NCBI RefSeq assembly: GCF_020166435.1
Contig: NZ_JAINZP010000005.1
Span: 1 to 64,000, forward strand
Source: Pectobacterium versatile
Lineage (GTDB): Bacteria > Pseudomonadota > Gammaproteobacteria > Enterobacterales > Enterobacteriaceae
Direction: 5' to 3'
Length of the DNA: 64,000 nt
This document shows positions 26,253-36,199 of this stretch, piece after piece. Made by a program: the position numbers and the translations under genes. Under the pieces are notes generated by a model that saw only the letters and a list, made by a program, of their open reading frames with translations, searched no databases and was not told the DNA's origin. Every line of letters begins with the position of its first letter. Positions within the stretch are counted from its first letter, which is position 1.

Positions 26253-27641
26253 ATGGGAAAAAATGACGTTATTCAGTCAATCATTAAACTGGTTGGCGGA
26301 AGCGAAAATATTAATAAAGCCTGGCACTGCATGACGCGGCTTCGGTTTGATTTAATTGATGAAAGTAAAGTGCAAACTGAAGCCATCAAAAGCCTGCCAG
26401 GCATATTAGGTGCCCAACACCAGAGTGAACAGTTTCAGATTATTATCGGGCCGCAGGTCAATGAGTATTACGAACTGCTGAACGCCCAGCTTTCCTCCAC
26501 AACGCTTTCGCCTACAGCGACATCGCAGCCAGACGTGCAGAAGCAGAAAAAGGGGCTGGTTTCGCTGTTCATGGATACGGTTTCCGGCGTATTTGGTCCG
26601 ATCGTGCCTGCCATCGCGGGTGCCGGTATGATCAAAGGGCTGCTGGCAGGGCTGATCGCCTTGAAAGTGGTCTCTGCCAAAACCGATACCGTGATCGTCC
26701 TCGACCTGATCGCCAGCGGTGTATTCTATTTCCTCCCGTTCTTCCTCGCCGTCTCGGCTGCCAAGATATTTAAAACGAACGAATATCTAGCGGCGGCCGT
26801 TGCAGCCTGCCTGATGTATCCGTCGTTGATGGAAGCCGCAAAGGCCTTAGCCAGCCACAGTCCTGATGCGGTCAGTGCATTTTACTTTATGGGCATGCTG
26901 CCCATTTCGGTATTCAACTACTCCGCCAGCGTCATCCCGGTGATTTTCTCCGTGCTGGCACTAAGCTATATCCACCGCTGGGTCGATCGCATTATGCCTT
27001 CGGTGCTGAAAACTGTGTTTACCCCAACGCTGACACTGTTTATCGCCGCGCTGGTGTCGCTCACGGTGATCGGGCCATTTGGTATCTACCTCGGTAAGCT
27101 GCTGGCTCTGTTTATCCAGAGCCTGTTCGATCTGTCCGCGGTCTTCGCGGGTTTTGTGGTCGGTGCGATCCGCCCTGTCGCCATCCTGACTGGCATGCAT
27201 CACGCCATGACGCCCATTGCGCTACAAAACTTCTCCGACCAAGGTTTTGATATGCTGATGCCGATGATGTGTATGGCCAATATGGCGATTGCAGGTTCCA
27301 CGTTTGCCATCTACTTCCATGCCAAAAACCGTCAGGATAAGTCCGTCGTACTGTCTGCCGGAGTGTCCGCGTTGCTCGGTATTACGGAACCGGCGCTGTT
27401 CGGCGTGCTGACGAAGTACAAAAAAGCGTTTATCGCCGCCACCGTCGCCAGTTCTATCGCTTCAGCCTTTATCGCGTTCTTCGGTGTCCGGCTGTATGGC
27501 TATATTTTGTCGAGTATTTTCAGCCTGCCAGCCTATATTGGCCCGTACTTTAGCTATGCCGTCTCTGGCATGGCTATCGCCATCGTGCTTTCTTTTACGC
27601 TGACTTATATTCTGGTCGTCAGAGCTTCTAAACAGTCGTAA
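26253..27641 (+). CDS. PTS sugar permease EIIBC, beta-glucoside/sucrose-type (glucose superfamily)
   Basis: This is a membrane permease that imports and phosphorylates a sugar using the phosphotransferase system. The ATG at 26253 follows GGGGAG and gives 462 residues. The B domain (about 1-85) has the phosphorylated cysteine at residue 26 in AWHCMTRLRF. The C domain (about 105-460) has roughly ten membrane helices, with GIHH-like TGMHHAMTP and the sugar-binding signature LGITEPALFG. No EIIA domain is attached, so it probably depends on a separate EIIA such as Crr. No phospho-glycosidase lies beside it. Its neighbours are a sugar-acid dehydratase and a GntR regulator; the substrate cannot be named. 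Confidence 0.88.
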   Translation: MGKNDVIQSIIKLVGGSENINKAWHCMTRLRFDLIDESKVQTEAIKSLPGILGAQHQSEQFQIIIGPQVNEYYELLNAQLSSTTLSPTATSQPDVQKQKKGLVSLFMDTVSGVFGPIVPAIAGAGMIKGLLAGLIALKVVSAKTDTVIVLDLIASGVFYFLPFFLAVSAAKIFKTNEYLAAAVAACLMYPSLMEAAKALASHSPDAVSAFYFMGMLPISVFNYSASVIPVIFSVLALSYIHRWVDRIMPSVLKTVFTPTLTLFIAALVSLTVIGPFGIYLGKLLALFIQSLFDLSAVFAGFVVGAIRPVAILTGMHHAMTPIALQNFSDQGFDMLMPMMCMANMAIAGSTFAIYFHAKNRQDKSVVLSAGVSALLGITEPALFGVLTKYKKAFIAATVASSIASAFIAFFGVRLYGYILSSIFSLPAYIGPYFSYAVSGMAIAIVLSFTLTYILVVRASKQS

Positions 27642-27649
27642 CCGCGCTC

Positions 27650-27671
27650 GCGGGGCCGCTGAGCCCCGCGA
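27650..27671 (+). terminator. GC-rich hairpin after the PTS gene
   Basis: The stem CGCGGGGC-CGCTGA-GCCCCGCG starts nine bases after the stop codon. There is no U-tract, so it is either a rho-assisted terminator or an mRNA end-protecting hairpin. Confidence 0.45.
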
Positions 27672-27884
27672 CGTTCCCCTGCTAATAAGTCCCTCTAATA
27701 TCCGCGCCTCTGTAATTAAATTTCACAAATTGCCAAGCCCGCCTCAATGCAAGTACAAAGAATAAGGAGAAGAAAGAATCGTCAATTGACGAACCCGCCT
27801 TATCGTGGCTAGATGGAGGCAGTGCGTCAAAATATGTCAAGTGAAATAAACTTACAAAAATGGTAGGGATGGGTCAGGGTAACT

Positions 27885-30524
27885 ATGAACGAACAATATT
27901 CCGCAATGCGCAGTAACGTCAGTATGCTCGGCAAGCTTCTCGGCGATACCATCAAAGAAGCACTGGGTGAAAACATCCTTGATAAAGTCGAAACAATCCG
28001 CAAGTTGTCAAAGTCTTCCCGCGCAGGTAATGAAAAACATCGTCAGGAGTTGCTGACTACGCTGCAAAACCTGTCTAACGATGAACTGTTGCCCGTTGCC
28101 CGCGCATTCAGCCAGTTCCTTAACCTGACCAATACCGCTGAGCAATATCATACGATTTCACCGCACGGTGAAGCCGCGAGTAACCCGGCACAGCTTTCCC
28201 ACGCGTTTGAGCGCCTGAAAGAAAGCAAAGATCTGACCGAACGCGATATCCGTGACGCCGTAGAATCCTTGTCGATCGAGCTGGTGCTGACCGCACACCC
28301 GACCGAAATTACCCGCCGGACGCTGATCCACAAGCTGGTAGAAGTGAATACCTGCCTCAAGCAGCTTGACCACAACGATCTGGCTGATTATGAGCGCAAT
28401 CAGATCATGCGCCGCCTGCGCCAGCTGATTGCGCAGTCCTGGCATACCGATGAAATCCGTAAAATTCGTCCTACCCCAGTAGATGAAGCCAAATGGGGCT
28501 TCGCCGTGGTGGAAAACAGCCTGTGGGAAGGCGTACCTGCATTTTTACGCGAGCTGGATGAACAGCTGGAACAGGCTTTCGGCTATCGTCTGCCCGTTGA
28601 TGCGGTTCCGGTGCGCTTCACCTCCTGGATGGGTGGCGACCGCGACGGTAACCCGAACGTCACGGCGGAAGTCACTCGCCACGTGCTGTTACTCAGCCGC
28701 TGGAAAGCCGCCGATCTGTTCCTGCGTGATATTCAGGTGCTGGTTTCCGAGCTGTCGATGTCCGAGTGTACACCGGAACTGCTGGAGCTGGCTGGTGGCA
28801 GCGAGGTACAAGAACCGTACCGCGCCATCATGAAGTCACTGCGTTCGCAGTTGAGCAGTACACTGAGCTATCTGGAAGCGCGTCTGACAGGTGAAGAGCG
28901 TCTGCCGCCTAAAGATCTGCTGATTACCAACGAACAGCTGTGGGAACCACTCCACGCCTGCTACCAATCGCTGAAAACCTGCGGCATGGGCATCATCGCC
29001 GATGGTCGCCTGCTGGATACGCTGCGTCGCGTACGTTGCTTCGGTGTGCCTTTGGTACGCATCGATGTCCGTCAGGAAAGCACCCGCCACACCGAAGCGC
29101 TGGCCGAGATTACCCGTTATCTGGGCCTAGGCGACTACGAAAGCTGGTCAGAGTCCGATAAGCAGGCCTTCCTGATCCGTGAACTCAGCTCTAAGCGCCC
29201 GCTCCTGCCGCGTTATTGGGAGCCGAGCGCGGATACCAAAGAAGTGCTGGATACCTGTCGTGTCGTCGCCAAAGCGCCAATCGGTTCAGTCGCAGCCTAT
29301 GTCATTTCAATGGCACGCACGCCTTCCGACGTGCTGGCCGTCCACCTGCTGCTCAAAGAAGCCGGTTGCCCGTTTGCATTGCCGGTCGCGCCGCTGTTTG
29401 AAACGCTGGACGACCTGAACAACGCTGATGATGTCATGACGCAATTGCTGAGCATCGACTGGTATCGCGGCTTTATTCAGGGCAAGCAGATGGTCATGAT
29501 CGGCTATTCCGACTCTGCGAAAGATGCGGGCGTGATGGCTGCTTCTTGGGCGCAGTACCGTGCACAGGACGCGCTGATCAAAACCTGTGAGAAAGCGGGT
29601 ATCGCACTGACGCTGTTCCACGGACGCGGTGGTTCTATCGGTCGCGGTGGTGCACCGGCTCACGCAGCGCTGTTGTCACAACCGCCGGGTAGCCTGAAAG
29701 GTGGCCTGCGCGTGACGGAACAGGGCGAGATGATCCGCTTTAAATACGGTCTGCCGGAAGTCACCATCAGCAGCCTGGCGTTGTATACCGGTGCGATTCT
29801 GGAAGCAAACCTACTGCCGCCGCCGGAACCAAAACAGGAATGGCACGAGGTGATGGACGATCTTTCTCGCGTGTCCTGCGAGATGTACCGTGGCTACGTG
29901 CGTGAGAACCCGGATTTCGTCCCTTACTTCCGTGCCGCGACGCCGGAGTTGGAGTTGGGTAAATTGCCGCTGGGTTCACGTCCGGCCAAACGCCGTCCGA
30001 ACGGCGGTGTAGAAAGCCTGCGCGCTATCCCGTGGATTTTCGCCTGGACGCAGAACCGCCTAATGCTGCCAGCATGGCTAGGTGCAGGTGCTGCATTGCA
30101 GAAAGTGGTGGATGACGGTAAGCAGGAACAGTTAGAAGCCATGTGCCGCGACTGGCCGTTCTTCTCGACGCGTATTGGCATGCTGGAGATGGTGTTCGCC
30201 AAAGCCGACCTCTGGCTGGCGGAGTATTACGATCAGCGTCTGGTAGAAGAGAAACTGTGGCCGTTAGGGAAACAGCTGCGCGGTCAGTTGGCCGCCGACA
30301 TCAAGGTGGTGCTGACTATCTCCAACGACGATCACCTGATGGCTGACCTGCCGTGGATCGCCGAGTCTATCGCCCTGCGTAACGTCTACACCGATCCTCT
30401 GAACGTGTTGCAGGCCGAGCTGTTGCACCGCTCACGTCAGCAGGAACAACCGGATGCCGATCTGGAACTGGCGCTGATGGTTACCATTGCTGGCGTCGCC
30501 GCGGGTATGCGTAATACGGGCTAA
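27885..30524 (+). CDS. ppc: Phosphoenolpyruvate carboxylase Ppc
   Basis: Ppc carboxylates phosphoenolpyruvate to oxaloacetate, replenishing the citric acid cycle. The product has 879 residues (883 in E. coli) and runs to the conserved C-terminal AAGMRNTG. Catalytic residues fall at the E. coli positions: H138 in [13 protein letters not shown]546 in [11 protein letters not shown]581 and R587 in [12 protein letters not shown]. The 243-base upstream gap contains no gene. In E. coli ppc lies next to argE; here a sugar-acid module separates them. Confidence 0.98.
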   Translation: MNEQYSAMRSNVSMLGKLLGDTIKEALGENILDKVETIRKLSKSSRAGNEKHRQELLTTLQNLSNDELLPVARAFSQFLNLTNTAEQYHTISPHGEAASNPAQLSHAFERLKESKDLTERDIRDAVESLSIELVLTAHPTEITRRTLIHKLVEVNTCLKQLDHNDLADYERNQIMRRLRQLIAQSWHTDEIRKIRPTPVDEAKWGFAVVENSLWEGVPAFLRELDEQLEQAFGYRLPVDAVPVRFTSWMGGDRDGNPNVTAEVTRHVLLLSRWKAADLFLRDIQVLVSELSMSECTPELLELAGGSEVQEPYRAIMKSLRSQLSSTLSYLEARLTGEERLPPKDLLITNEQLWEPLHACYQSLKTCGMGIIADGRLLDTLRRVRCFGVPLVRIDVRQESTRHTEALAEITRYLGLGDYESWSESDKQAFLIRELSSKRPLLPRYWEPSADTKEVLDTCRVVAKAPIGSVAAYVISMARTPSDVLAVHLLLKEAGCPFALPVAPLFETLDDLNNADDVMTQLLSIDWYRGFIQGKQMVMIGYSDSAKDAGVMAASWAQYRAQDALIKTCEKAGIALTLFHGRGGSIGRGGAPAHAALLSQPPGSLKGGLRVTEQGEMIRFKYGLPEVTISSLALYTGAILEANLLPPPEPKQEWHEVMDDLSRVSCEMYRGYVRENPDFVPYFRAATPELELGKLPLGSRPAKRRPNGGVESLRAIPWIFAWTQNRLMLPAWLGAGAALQKVVDDGKQEQLEAMCRDWPFFSTRIGMLEMVFAKADLWLAEYYDQRLVEEKLWPLGKQLRGQLAADIKVVLTISNDDHLMADLPWIAESIALRNVYTDPLNVLQAELLHRSRQQEQPDADLELALMVTIAGVAAGMRNTG

Positions 30525-30870
30525 TCACGCAGACAGCAAAAGCCGATCATACAAGGCTTATATTGCGACCACGAAGCGAGAGCGCCTACAGAATCTCGCT
30601 TCGTGTCTCTCTGACCCATCACATTTTTACAACCAATCAATCTGGAATAAGTGGCTAATACGTGGGCAAAGTATCACGAAAAATGCCCCCGATTATATTA
30701 TTATTCATTGTTATCCAATAATTAATCTTTATCACCTCGTTTTGCTGAAAGAAAAGAATTACAAAAATCGCTTTTCCAACCGATAGCAACTCGTTTATTT
30801 AATATATTCTCCTATACTCTAAATTAACATTTATTGGATATAAGAATAAATAATACTTCCGAAGAAAAAA
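30525..30870. other. Intergenic region after ppc with an 11-base inverted repeat
   Basis: The left part holds a perfect 11-base inverted repeat (ACGAAGCGAGA at 30571-30581 and its complement at 30594-30604). It may terminate ppc transcription, although it lacks a U-tract. The right part becomes sharply A+T-rich as it approaches the HemS-like gene. No convincing gene is present. Confidence 0.5.
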
Positions 30871-31818
30871 ATGAACGGTAACCAAAAAATGAAAATTAAT
30901 GATGCCAATTATTCTATTAAAGAAACAAGTACTGCATGGGGTGTTGATTTTAATAATTCAAACTCATTAAATGAAATATTAAAAAAAATAAAAAAAATAT
31001 CAACTGAAGCAGTGGAAACAACAACACCAGGATCTAATTACAACTCTCTTCTTCGTGTTACAGGAAAAATAACCCAGCCAGCGGCTAATGGGCATTTACT
31101 TCTAAACCCAAAAGGGGTTGACTTAAGAATCATCCCTGGGAAAATAAAAGAAATTTCTATAGAAAAAAAATCGGCAGATAACTACGATATAAATTTCCTG
31201 AATGAAAATAAAGATAACGTACTTAAAATTAATTTAACATCAAAAGAGAATATTAGGGAAGAGTCCCTTGAAGTAACATCAAAGCAAGGTAAGCTAAAAG
31301 AGATAGATAAAGGTAAAAGCATTGAATCCTTATGGCGTAACTTGGCTGATATTCATCATTTTTACCCAATGCTAGAGCAATTCGGAATGAGTAAACTTGA
31401 AGCATTCAAGGCGGTACCTGACGACTTGGCCTGTCAGGTAGATCCAAGTAGCCTGTGGTCTGTTTTAGCCTCATTACAGAGAGAAAAAGAGCGATCCATG
31501 ATTTTTGTCGATAACGACTCCGTCGTTCAGATCTATACTGGCACCATTAATAAAATCGTCGAGCTTAAAAACAAAGGTAAACTCGTCGTGCATGGAGAAA
31601 CAGAGGAGGGCCAACGTGCAATATTTAAAATAACGACCAGTAATCTTGGGGAGGCATGGGTCGTTAATAAAATGTCAGAGCAAGGTTATATCACTAGCTT
31701 AGAAATTTTCGATAAAAATGAGAGCCATATCGCTCAGTTTTATGGCATGAGAACTGAAGGTTCAAAGCAGAGCGAAAAATGGGTTGAGTTAATAAAAAGG
31801 TTACCTAAAATCATCTAG
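30871..31818 (+). CDS. HemS/ChuS/HmuS-like haem-handling protein, divergent and orphan
   Basis: HemS-type proteins bind haem in the cytoplasm after uptake, and some degrade it to release iron. Residues 150-315 clearly follow the C-terminal HemS domain: ESLWRNLADIHHFYPMLEQF, DDLACQVDPSSLW, VQIYTGTI, EAWVVNKMSEQGYITSLEIF, IAQFYGMRTEG. H162 or H163 lies where HemS and ChuS have their proximal haem ligand (VHQFF). The N-terminal half keeps only the block NGHLLLNPKGVDLRI (about 74-87) and is otherwise diverged; at 315 residues the protein is about 30 shorter than HemS. It is very A+T-rich and lysine-rich, unlike neighbouring genes, and no haem receptor or ABC transporter lies beside it. Haem activity is therefore inference. 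Confidence 0.75.
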   Translation: MNGNQKMKINDANYSIKETSTAWGVDFNNSNSLNEILKKIKKISTEAVETTTPGSNYNSLLRVTGKITQPAANGHLLLNPKGVDLRIIPGKIKEISIEKKSADNYDINFLNENKDNVLKINLTSKENIREESLEVTSKQGKLKEIDKGKSIESLWRNLADIHHFYPMLEQFGMSKLEAFKAVPDDLACQVDPSSLWSVLASLQREKERSMIFVDNDSVVQIYTGTINKIVELKNKGKLVVHGETEEGQRAIFKITTSNLGEAWVVNKMSEQGYITSLEIFDKNESHIAQFYGMRTEGSKQSEKWVELIKRLPKII

Positions 31819-31913
31819 CAACTTATGAGAAAAAATATGCAGAAGCACTTATAATAATAGTCCTGTTGCTCGTTCTCACTAAGCGATAATCAGAGAGAAA
31901 CCTGCGGTAAAAG

Positions 31914-31950
31914 ACCACCTCCCTGAACTGCCCCCAAGGAGGTGGTTTAT
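31914..31950. terminator. Convergent terminator-like hairpin
   Basis: The 9-base stem ACCACCTCC / GGAGGTGGT lies between the HemS-like gene (plus) and the phosphatase gene (minus). On the minus strand it is followed by CTTTTA and on the plus strand by TTTAT, so it may serve both. Confidence 0.5.
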
Positions 31951-31990
31951 AAGGCTGGCAATTAAACTATCCCTATACGAGGTAGCAGCC

Positions 31991-32773
31991 TTACGCCAGA
32001 TATTTATCCTGCAAATAATGCCGTGCACGATTATCCAGACCGTATTCCACTTCAAGCCAGCTATCAATCGAACCATGTCGTTCGTAGATGGCCTGCAACG
32101 CCGTCACGATGAACTCTTCCTGCACCGACAGCACATAAGAGAACTGTCCCAGCGCTTTCTCATTCAACGTTGCCGACAGATGTGTCAGTAGCTGCTGGCG
32201 GAAGGGCGTCAGCGTCGTCTCGGTGAGCAGGTAATCTTCCATCACCGTCTGTTCATCCGCACCCAGCGCAAACATCACCAGCGCCGAACCGATACCCGTG
32301 CGGTCTTTACCCACAGCGCAGTGCTGTACCAGCCCGCCCTCATCCGGCCGTAATAGCAGCGATACCAGTTGTTTATAGGCCGAATTATTGAAAGGCAGAC
32401 GGCGGTAGAGTTCTAACATAAACGCACGGGAATCAAACGCTGCCAGCACATCGGATCCCAATGAATCCAGATTAGCCGTCACTTCGTGGCGTAATGGATT
32501 GGCCGGATAGGCGTGATAATGGGCTCCAGTCCACAATATGTCAGGCTTCTGCGTAATTTCATCAGCATCCCGATAGTCCACCACATGGGAAATAGGTACG
32601 CCAGCAAGATGCTCACAGTCAGCCTGACTCAGCAGATCCAGCGAGCCGGAGCGAAAAAGTTTACCGTGTCGAATAAGCCGCCCGTCAGCAGCACGGTTAC
32701 CGCCTAAATCGCGGAAGTTGATTCCGCCGTCCAGCGGTAATAAAGAGGGATGAAGCAACGTTGGTTCGGTCAT
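31991..32773 (-). CDS. Tyrosine-protein phosphatase (Y_phosphatase3 / PtpB family)
   Basis: The product is a protein or phospholipid phosphatase of the atypical dual-specificity family found in many bacteria. From the ATG at 32771-32773, which has AAGGAG at good distance, it is 260 residues; a longer frame adds 12 unlikely residues. The CX5R active-site loop is HCAVGKDRTG at about 155-164, with the lysine typical of this family. The N-terminal motif GGINFRDLGG and RHGKLFRSGSLD also match the family. It lies downstream of udp on the same strand with a 150-base gap. Its substrate cannot be inferred. Confidence 0.85.
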   Translation of the reverse strand: MTEPTLLHPSLLPLDGGINFRDLGGNRAADGRLIRHGKLFRSGSLDLLSQADCEHLAGVPISHVVDYRDADEITQKPDILWTGAHYHAYPANPLRHEVTANLDSLGSDVLAAFDSRAFMLELYRRLPFNNSAYKQLVSLLLRPDEGGLVQHCAVGKDRTGIGSALVMFALGADEQTVMEDYLLTETTLTPFRQQLLTHLSATLNEKALGQFSYVLSVQEEFIVTALQAIYERHGSIDSWLEVEYGLDNRARHYLQDKYLA

Positions 32774-32923
32774 ACATCTCCTTGCGAGGTTGAAAGGCGA
32801 GCAAGGCAACCGTATTACACGCGCTAAGCACGGTACAGGTTAACCCAATGAACCTGAAGAGGCTATCAGGATACGGGCTGGCATCGATAATGACCAGCCC
32901 AAAATACCATCAATTTTTTGTGC

Positions 32924-33694
32924 TTACTCAGCGGCTAACAAACGGCGAGTCGCGTCCAGCAACACCTTGATGACGGTGGTTTCGGCCAGTTTCATGGTCG
33001 CTGCATCCGGGATTTCCTGCTGGGTACGGTTCACGATCACACCCGCGATCATACCCGCTTTCAGCCCCTGACTGGCGCACATGGTCAGCAACGTAGCGGA
33101 TTCCATTTCATAGTTCAGCACGCCCATGCTCTGCCATTCTTCCATCGAGCCGCGGAAGCGACGGACAACGCGTCCAGAGAAGGTGTCATAGCGTTCCTGA
33201 CCAGGGTAGAACGTATCGGAAGACGCCGTAATGCCCACGTGCAGCGCCGCACCCGAGGCCTTCGCTGCTTCCACCAATGCGGTGGTACAGCCGAAATCAG
33301 CAACGGCTGGGAATTCCATTGGCGCGAAGTGCAGGCTCGCCCCGTCAAGACGGACGGCGGCGGTGGTCACTAGCACATCACCGACGTTGATGCCGGACTG
33401 TATCGCCCCCGTGGTACCGACGCGCAGGAAAGTCCGGATGCCGAGTTGTGCCAATTCTTCTACCGCGATTGACGTTGACGGGCCGCCAATGCCGGTCGAG
33501 CAAACAATCACTGCCTTGCCGTCCAACTCTGCACGCCAGGACGTAAATTCACGGTGTGATGCCAGATGTACCGGGTTATCCATCAGGCGAGCAATTTTTT
33601 CAACACGCTCAGGATCGCCGGGGACGATAGCCAGCGTCGCGCCCTGTAAATCGTTCTTGACCAGACCAAGATGGAACACATCAGATGTAGACAT
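32924..33694 (-). CDS. udp: Uridine phosphorylase Udp
   Basis: Udp cleaves uridine with phosphate to uracil and ribose 1-phosphate in nucleoside salvage. The start at 33692-33694 ([20 protein letters not shown]) has GGAGG upstream and gives 256 residues (253 in E. coli). The phosphate and nucleoside sites are seen in [15 protein letters not shown] and [12 protein letters not shown]. Two well-spaced CRP sites lie upstream. In E. coli udp borders rmuC; here the arg-ppc block lies between. Confidence 0.97.
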   Translation of the reverse strand: MSTSDVFHLGLVKNDLQGATLAIVPGDPERVEKIARLMDNPVHLASHREFTSWRAELDGKAVIVCSTGIGGPSTSIAVEELAQLGIRTFLRVGTTGAIQSGINVGDVLVTTAAVRLDGASLHFAPMEFPAVADFGCTTALVEAAKASGAALHVGITASSDTFYPGQERYDTFSGRVVRRFRGSMEEWQSMGVLNYEMESATLLTMCASQGLKAGMIAGVIVNRTQQEIPDAATMKLAETTVIKVLLDATRRLLAAE

Positions 33695-33794
33695 AACTGC
33701 CTCCCAGGCAATCAATTGGGTATCCAGAGAAATCGCGCCGGACGCCTCATCTATGCTGCCTTTCGCAGCCAGTCAGCGTCCGTTCAATAAAAAG

Positions 33795-33837
33795 ACTCTA
33801 GCGCATCATTACGTTTTTTTAAGTGACGGCAGTCACC
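33795..33837 (-). promoter_or_regulatory. udp promoter with proximal CRP site
   Basis: AGTGA-N6-TCACC at 33822-33837 is a CRP-type site. Its centre lies 41.5 bases upstream of a predicted start near 33788, set by the -10 box TAGAGT read on the minus strand (complement of 33795-33800). This is the class II layout known for E. coli udp. Confidence 0.75.
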
Positions 33838-33873
33838 GATGAAAAAGAAACAAACATCAACATACATAAAAAA

Positions 33874-33889
33874 TGTGACTAAAATCACT
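33874..33889. promoter_or_regulatory. Second CRP site between udp and dlhH
   Basis: TGTGA-N6-TCACT is a near-consensus CRP site. Its centre is 52 bases from the proximal udp site, the spacing that in E. coli lets CytR bind between two CRP dimers. On the other side it could assist a dlhH promoter with TTGCCG at 33914-33919 and TAGATT at 33938-33943. Confidence 0.75.
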
Positions 33890-34025
33890 AATTGTCAGAT
33901 AAAGACGTCATTTTTGCCGATTAATTGTCTTCTAGTGTAGATTCTTTAATCATTGATAGTATTTATCATGGATATTCTGAAATCCCTCTTTCCATGAAAA
34001 TCGGCCGATAATAGGAGAGCGCGTA

Positions 34026-34853
34026 ATGAAGACTGATGAACAGACGACCTTCACACATCTTCCCCAAGGGCTATCCCCAGCCGTGGAACCGCAGACCTCT
34101 TCCATCATTACGACAGATTCTGCCGGTATCGTTGCCAGTGAAACCACTATTCCTTCTCAGGGTGAGCAGCTACCCGCGTATATCGCCAGACCGGCAAACC
34201 ACGACGGGCTGCTCCCTATCGTTCTGGTGGTGCAGGAGATTTTCGGCGTTCATCAACACATTCAGGACGTTTGCCGCAGGCTGGCCAAGCAGGGCTACAT
34301 GGCCATTGCGCCAGAGCTGTATTTTCGTCAGGGCGACCCCAGCCACTATAACGACATTCAGCAAATCCTGACCGCGTTGGTTTACAAGGTGCCTGATACG
34401 CAGGTGCTGTCCGACCTCGATCGTACCGCCAACTGGGCGATTAAACAGGGTGGCGATGCCAGTAAGCTGGCGATAACGGGTTTCTGTTGGGGCGGACGCA
34501 TCACCTGGCTCTACGCCGCGCACAACCCACAGCTCAAGGCGGCCGTTGCCTGGTACGGCAAATGTACGGGTGAGAAAACGCTGAATAGCCCCAAGCATCC
34601 GGTCGATATCGCCACGGAATTAGCAGCACCCGTGTTGGGATTATATGGCGCGAAAGATGAGAGTATCCCTCTGGAGAGAGTGGATATCATGAGGCAAGCA
34701 CTGCGTGCGGCCAATGCGGCGGCAGATATTATCGTTTACCCCGACGCCGGGCATGCTTTCCACGCTGATTACCGCCCTAGTTACCATGAAGAATCCGCAC
34801 AAGACGGCTGGCAACGTATGCTGGCATGGTTTGAACGTTATGACATTAAATAA
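34026..34853 (+). CDS. dlhH: Dienelactone hydrolase family protein (YsgA/DlhH)
   Basis: The product is an alpha/beta hydrolase of the carboxymethylenebutenolidase family with an unproven physiological substrate in enterobacteria. It has 275 residues (E. coli YsgA 271). The nucleophile elbow is GFCWGGR with a cysteine, typical of dienelactone hydrolases, and the catalytic histidine lies in DAGHAFHADYRPSYH. AGGAGAG precedes the ATG. It is divergent from udp, as in E. coli, and could share the CRP-controlled intergenic region. Confidence 0.93.
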   Translation: MKTDEQTTFTHLPQGLSPAVEPQTSSIITTDSAGIVASETTIPSQGEQLPAYIARPANHDGLLPIVLVVQEIFGVHQHIQDVCRRLAKQGYMAIAPELYFRQGDPSHYNDIQQILTALVYKVPDTQVLSDLDRTANWAIKQGGDASKLAITGFCWGGRITWLYAAHNPQLKAAVAWYGKCTGEKTLNSPKHPVDIATELAAPVLGLYGAKDESIPLERVDIMRQALRAANAAADIIVYPDAGHAFHADYRPSYHEESAQDGWQRMLAWFERYDIK

Positions 34854-35033
34854 TAAGGAAGTGGCGATAGCCACACGGCTTAGCTAAATATCGGACCTGC
34901 ACATCATAATCAAATACTGCGATTCTCATTATTATTCGACTGGTAAGCGTTACTTTCAGGAAAGTATCGCGAACTGCCTACTGATAAGATCAGTGGAAGA
35001 TGCATTTGCCAAGAGCAGCATCAATTTTAAAGC

Positions 35034-35072
35034 AAAGGCGCAGCAAGAATGTCACAGCGCCTTTATTTTTAA
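35034..35072. terminator. Terminator downstream of dlhH
   Basis: The stem AAAGGCGC / GCGCCTTT is separated by 15 bases and followed by TATTTTTAAA on the plus strand. It also lies just past the 3' end of the unknown minus-strand gene, so it may be bidirectional. Confidence 0.7.
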
Positions 35073-35077
35073 AAAGA

Positions 35078-35869
35078 TTATTTCAAGCAAAGGGCTTTCA
35101 CCGAACTACCACTCTTCACAGGTGTTTGCATACTACTCAACCATTGTTCCATTGAGGTTTTCTCTTCAGATGAAAACGCCTCTTTTATATTTTCCCAATC
35201 AGACTTTGACAAACCATACTGCGCTTCCTGCAAAGTATATTCGGACTTAAATGTGACAATCCCTTTATCATTGGTAGCTGAGGTCTCAAACACACTTGCA
35301 TACAGCGAGAAAATTACCTGATCATCCCCAGTTTGCAGAACACCTTGGGTAAAATTAGATTCTACCTCTTCCTGATGTGCGTAACTTAATGCAGCTTTTA
35401 CCAAATCACCTACCGAATTTTCTATTTTTGCCACATCTTGTTGTGCTAAACCATCAAAAGCACTAACGAAGGAGTTAATGAGATCGTTTGCATTATGACT
35501 TTGTTGCTTGATATTCTTAGTTTGAGCATTTAATAACGTAAAGCAAGGAACACTCGCAATGTTCTGTGTAAATAAAGAAAAATGTGCCTTATCGCCCGTC
35601 CCTTCAGGATCTAAAGGGTTATATCCTGATTTAACACGACAAAGGTTTAAAATGGTTTGCATTCCATCATACATAGTCTGGGGAGTATTAGATGTAGTAG
35701 CCAATACGCTACGATACCCATCAATATATTTTTGAGTCGCAACAGACATTATAGGATTCATAATCCTTTCGCTTTGTGATGCAAATAAAAAATTATTTCT
35801 ATTTGGCGTGCTTCTTTTTAAATTCACTAACCACTCAGAAGTATTAGCTTTCATGTATTGATTACTCAT
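35078..35869 (-). CDS. Hypothetical protein, A+T-rich, no recognised family
   Basis: The reading frame has 263 codons and a good ribosome-binding site (GAGG eight bases before the ATG), so it is probably expressed. I do not recognise the family. There is no signal peptide and no membrane segment. The sequence is polar, mostly helical in appearance, with a hydrophilic start (MSNQYMKANTSEWLVNLKRS), a cluster rich in Asn and Gln around 105-130, and single cysteines at about 93, 117 and near the C terminus (KALCLK). Codon use is much more A+T-rich than in udp or metE, and long A+T-rich non-coding DNA follows its start, suggesting acquired DNA. A secreted or effector role is possible but unsupported. 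Confidence 0.6.
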   Translation of the reverse strand: MSNQYMKANTSEWLVNLKRSTPNRNNFLFASQSERIMNPIMSVATQKYIDGYRSVLATTSNTPQTMYDGMQTILNLCRVKSGYNPLDPEGTGDKAHFSLFTQNIASVPCFTLLNAQTKNIKQQSHNANDLINSFVSAFDGLAQQDVAKIENSVGDLVKAALSYAHQEEVESNFTQGVLQTGDDQVIFSLYASVFETSATNDKGIVTFKSEYTLQEAQYGLSKSDWENIKEAFSSEEKTSMEQWLSSMQTPVKSGSSVKALCLK

Positions 35870-36020
35870 TTTTATATCCTCAAAATATAATACATTGTGA
35901 AAAAATAATTTAACTCACTTTTAAATAAAAAATACACAATTTATAAAAAAACATAATAAACACTTAAAATTCAGGCTGTAATTAAAAAATCACAACATCG
36001 TGATTTTAAATATTCATTTG

Positions 36021-36199
36021 TATACCCGTCATACTTCAAGCTGCTTGTGCGTTCGCTGCCCTTATTCACCCCAGTCACTTATCTAAGTAAGCTCATAGGG
36101 ATTCACGCAGTTACCGCGTTACAAGGCCATAAAGGGTCAACGCATAGCGTTGTTTAAAACGCTAACGTTTTGTCACGCAACTCGAATTTTTTAGGGTAC
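36021..36199 (-). repeat. ERIC element with internal hairpin insertion, inverted
   Basis: Read on the minus strand it begins TACCCTAAAAAATTCGAGTT and has the classic core GTGAATCCC, GAGCTTACTTAGATAAGTGA and CTGGGGTGA. It ends GCTTGAAGTATGACGGGTAT. An insertion between the left end and the core contains the hairpins AAAACGTTAGCGTTTT and CAACGCTATGCGTTG, related in design to those of the element at 41365-41710. Confidence 0.85.
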
